Assembly (NCBI GenBank): GCA_017442445.1
Contig: JAFRZS010000093.1
Location: forward strand, 1 to 7,436
Reading direction: 5' to 3'
DNA length: 7,436 bases
Origin: Clostridia bacterium
GTDB taxonomy: Bacteria; Bacillota; Clostridia; Oscillospirales; Acutalibacteraceae
How positions within the stretch are numbered: the first letter of the stretch is position 1; each line of letters begins with the position of its first letter. The translations under genes were made by a program, and so were the position numbers. The notes under the pieces are model-generated. The model did not search any database and was not told the DNA's origin. It worked only from the letters and a program-made list of their open reading frames with translations. Shown one piece after another: positions 5,709 through 7,436 of this stretch.

Positions 5709-6554
5709 TTATGCCTCCTCTAACTGTAATAATGCTGCGTGTAATTCAGCCATAGCCTGATTGTACTGTTCTTCGTTGGGAGCAGCACCGTGCCATGAAA
5801 CCTGATCTTCCATAAAGGAAACACCCTTACCCTTGATGCTCTTAGCAACGATAACTGTGGGCTTACCTTTGAATTCTTTAGCTGCTTCAAAAGCTGCTTC
5901 AATTTCATCAAATGAATGTGCGCATATTTCAATAACATTCCAGCCGAATGCCTTGAATTTTTCACCGATAGGATACGGAGAGTTAACCTGTGCAACTGTA
6001 CCGTCGATCTGAAGATTGTTGTTGTCAACAACAGCACAAAGATTGTCGAGACCCTTTGCACTTGCAAACATCGCTGCTTCCCATACCTGACCTTCCTGCA
6101 ATTCGCCGTCACCTAAAACAGCATAAGTTCTGAAAGGCTTTTCAGCAAGTTTTGCACCGAGTGCCATACCAACTGCAACTGAGATACCCTGTCCGAGTGA
6201 ACCTGTGCTCATATCAACACCGGGTGTCATCTTCATGCTCGGATGTCCCTGAAGCATTGAACCGGGTTTTCTTAATGTCTTCAATTCTTCTGCCGGGAAA
6301 AATCCTTTAAGCGCAAGAACTGAATACAAAGCGGGAGCAGTATGACCTTTAGAAAGTACAAAACGGTCACGGTCCTCGTTTCTGGGATCCTTGGGATCTA
6401 CATTCATTTCATTAAAATAGAGATAAGTCATAATATCAGCGATAGAAAGTGATCCGCCGGGATGTCCCGAATTTGCGCTGTACACCGCTTCAATTATACC
6501 CATTCTGGCTTTACAAGCCTTGATTCTAAGCTGCTTTTTTGCTGCTTGTTCCAA
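5709..6554 (-). CDS. Transketolase, N-terminal subunit
   Basis: This 281-residue half carries the diphosphate-binding domain. The classic ThDP motif runs from 'GDGELQEG' (148-155) to the 'DNNN' (177-180) that completes metal binding. Other marks are 'SGHPGG' (29-34), 'SKGHTAPALY' (68-77), 'QGHPSM' (102-107), 'TGSLGQG' (117-123) and 'KSIKGKGVSFME' (238-249). It must pair with the C-terminal subunit, encoded 3 nt downstream, to form the active site at the subunit interface. The start is TTG at 6554-6552, supported by a strong GGAGGTG (6567-6561) at 6-nt spacing. It begins 16 nt after the stop of the RluD-type gene, so the three genes look like one transcription unit, with the promoter upstream of the window. 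Confidence 0.96.
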   Translation of the reverse strand: MEQAAKKQLRIKACKARMGIIEAVYSANSGHPGGSLSIADIMTYLYFNEMNVDPKDPRNEDRDRFVLSKGHTAPALYSVLALKGFFPAEELKTLRKPGSMLQGHPSMKMTPGVDMSTGSLGQGISVAVGMALGAKLAEKPFRTYAVLGDGELQEGQVWEAAMFASAKGLDNLCAVVDNNNLQIDGTVAQVNSPYPIGEKFKAFGWNVIEICAHSFDEIEAAFEAAKEFKGKPTVIVAKSIKGKGVSFMEDQVSWHGAAPNEEQYNQAMAELHAALLQLEEA

Positions 6555-6560
6555 AGTTTA

Positions 6561-6567
6561 CACCTCC
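6561..6567 (-). promoter_or_regulatory. Strong ribosome binding site for a TTG start
   Basis: GGAGGTG on the - strand, 6 nt before TTG 6554-6552, is a near-perfect anti-16S match. It explains how a rare TTG start can drive an abundant central-metabolism enzyme. No ATG lies at a usable distance. Confidence 0.8.
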
Positions 6568-6570
6568 AAA

Positions 6571-7436
6571 TTATTTGCAACTTCCCAAGAAATTTTCAAA
6601 GTATTCGGGAAGTTCAGAAGTCACCTCAATATATTCCTGAGTTCTTGGGTGGATAAAACCTATAAGTCCTGCATGCAGACATTGTCCTTCAAGCTTCTTT
6701 TCAGGTTTTCCGTAAACATCGTCACCCGCTACGGGATGCCCTATGTACGCCATATGAACTCTTATCTGATGTGTGCGACCTGTTTCAAGTCTGAGTTTAA
6801 TATAAGAATATTTATCGTATTCTTCTAAAACCTCATAGTGAGTTACAGCTTCTCTTGAATTTTTAAGAGTTACACACATCTTTTTTCTGTCATTCGGGTT
6901 CCTGCCGATAGGTTTATTGACAGTACCCTCTTTTTCTTTAAAATGACCTTTAACAACCGCACGGTATTCGCGCAAGAAGCTGTGTTCTTTTATCTGTTCT
7001 GCAAGTCCTATATGTGCGAGGTCATTTTTGGCTACAATAAGTAATCCGCTTGTAAACTTATCAATACGGTGGACTATACCGGGACGCATAACACCGTTAA
7101 TACCCGACAAGCTGCCGCTACAATGATGTAAAAGCGCATTTACAAGTGTTCCGTCAGGATTGCCCGGCGCAGGATGCACAACCATTCCCTGAGGTTTGTT
7201 GACTACGAGAAGGTCATCATCCTCATACCTGATATCAAGCGGAATGTCCTGGGCTATTGCCTCGGGTTCAACGGCATCTTCTGTTGTCAGCTCAATAACA
7301 TCGTGAAGCTTTGTTTTGTAGCTTTTTGTTCTGACAATACCATTGACCGTCATATTCCCCGAATCAAGAAGCTTCTGCACTGAATTTCTTGTAAGCTCAG
7401 GGATTTTATCAACTATAAGCTTATCAATTCTGATGC
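6571..7436 (-). CDS. RluD/RluA-family 23S rRNA pseudouridine synthase, 5'-truncated by window edge
   Basis: This enzyme isomerises uridines to pseudouridine in large-subunit rRNA (RluD sites in the helix 69 region are the usual target of this family). The visible 287 residues begin inside an N-terminal S4 RNA-binding domain: codons 7435-7381 read 'RIDKLIVDKIPELTRNSV' and continue into 'QKLLDSGNMTVNG'. The gene therefore enters the window from the right, and a GTG at 7380 is an internal valine, not a start. The catalytic domain has 'DDLLVVNKPQGMVVHP', the catalytic aspartate in 'GIVHRIDKFTSGLLIVAKN' (codon 7062-7060), 'EYRAVVKG', and the C-terminal 'LETGRTHQIRVHMAYIGHP'. The residue after the catalytic 'RIDK' is Phe where Asp is common. 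Up to the edge the frame is open. It precedes the transketolase genes by 16 nt; that pairing has no obvious functional link. The sub-family (RluD versus YlyB-like) is not decidable here. Confidence 0.93.
   Translation of the reverse strand, partial: IRIDKLIVDKIPELTRNSVQKLLDSGNMTVNGIVRTKSYKTKLHDVIELTTEDAVEPEAIAQDIPLDIRYEDDDLLVVNKPQGMVVHPAPGNPDGTLVNALLHHCSGSLSGINGVMRPGIVHRIDKFTSGLLIVAKNDLAHIGLAEQIKEHSFLREYRAVVKGHFKEKEGTVNKPIGRNPNDRKKMCVTLKNSREAVTHYEVLEEYDKYSYIKLRLETGRTHQIRVHMAYIGHPVAGDDVYGKPEKKLEGQCLHAGLIGFIHPRTQEYIEVTSELPEYFENFLGSCK

Noticed and set aside
7378..7380. GTG as the start of the pseudouridine synthase
   Set aside because: The frame stays open to the window edge, and the upstream codons encode the rest of a recognisable S4 domain. 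It is an internal valine of a gene cut by the window.
1..7436. CRISPR array, tRNA genes, insertion sequence or phage genes
   Set aside because: I looked for regularly spaced repeats, cloverleaf-like segments and transposase or integrase motifs on both strands and saw none.

Overview
The window looks like chromosomal DNA of a low-GC Clostridia member, most likely an uncultured gut or rumen Oscillospiraceae/Ruminococcaceae-type organism. The reasons are strong GGAGG ribosome binding sites with frequent TTG/GTG starts, a split (two-subunit) transketolase, a YrzB-like DUF1292 protein, a T-box leader, and a 6S-like RNA with Firmicutes-style features. This is inferred from style and gene content; no taxonomic marker gene is present.

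Left part, + strand (1-1340): a small acidic DUF1292 protein is followed immediately by a highly structured ~190-nt RNA that I read as 6S RNA (ssrS). Next comes a TTG-started gene for an unrecognised protein with one NHL-like beta-propeller repeat. A perfect 19-bp palindrome then serves as a shared terminator between this gene and the convergent genes to its right.

Middle part, - strand (1344-3884): a consensus sigma-A promoter lies inside the 3' end of the fumarase gene. It drives a complete T-box leader with Stem I, specifier loop, antiterminator with UGGU bulge, and competing terminator. The leader precedes a two-gene operon of an XRE-cupin regulator and an AMP-forming acyl-CoA synthetase of the medium/branched-chain (MACS) type. 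The specifier triplet is best read as ATC (isoleucine), with CTC (leucine) as the alternative. I infer a unit that activates exogenous short or branched-chain acids such as 2-methylbutyrate when charged tRNA for a branched-chain amino acid runs low. The CoA thioester could then feed amino acid synthesis by reductive carboxylation. This is the most interesting part of the window.

Right part, - strand (3874-7436): read in transcription order, there is a 5'-truncated RluD-type pseudouridine synthase, transketolase N- and C-terminal subunits, a terminator hairpin, a short DivIVA-like coiled-coil protein with a Lys/Thr/Glu-rich tail, and a class I fumarase beta subunit without its alpha subunit nearby. 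Spacings are 16 nt, 3 nt, about 50 nt with the hairpin, and a 1-nt overlap. This is housekeeping carbon metabolism and RNA modification. The fumarase gene has no terminator of its own before the T-box promoter.
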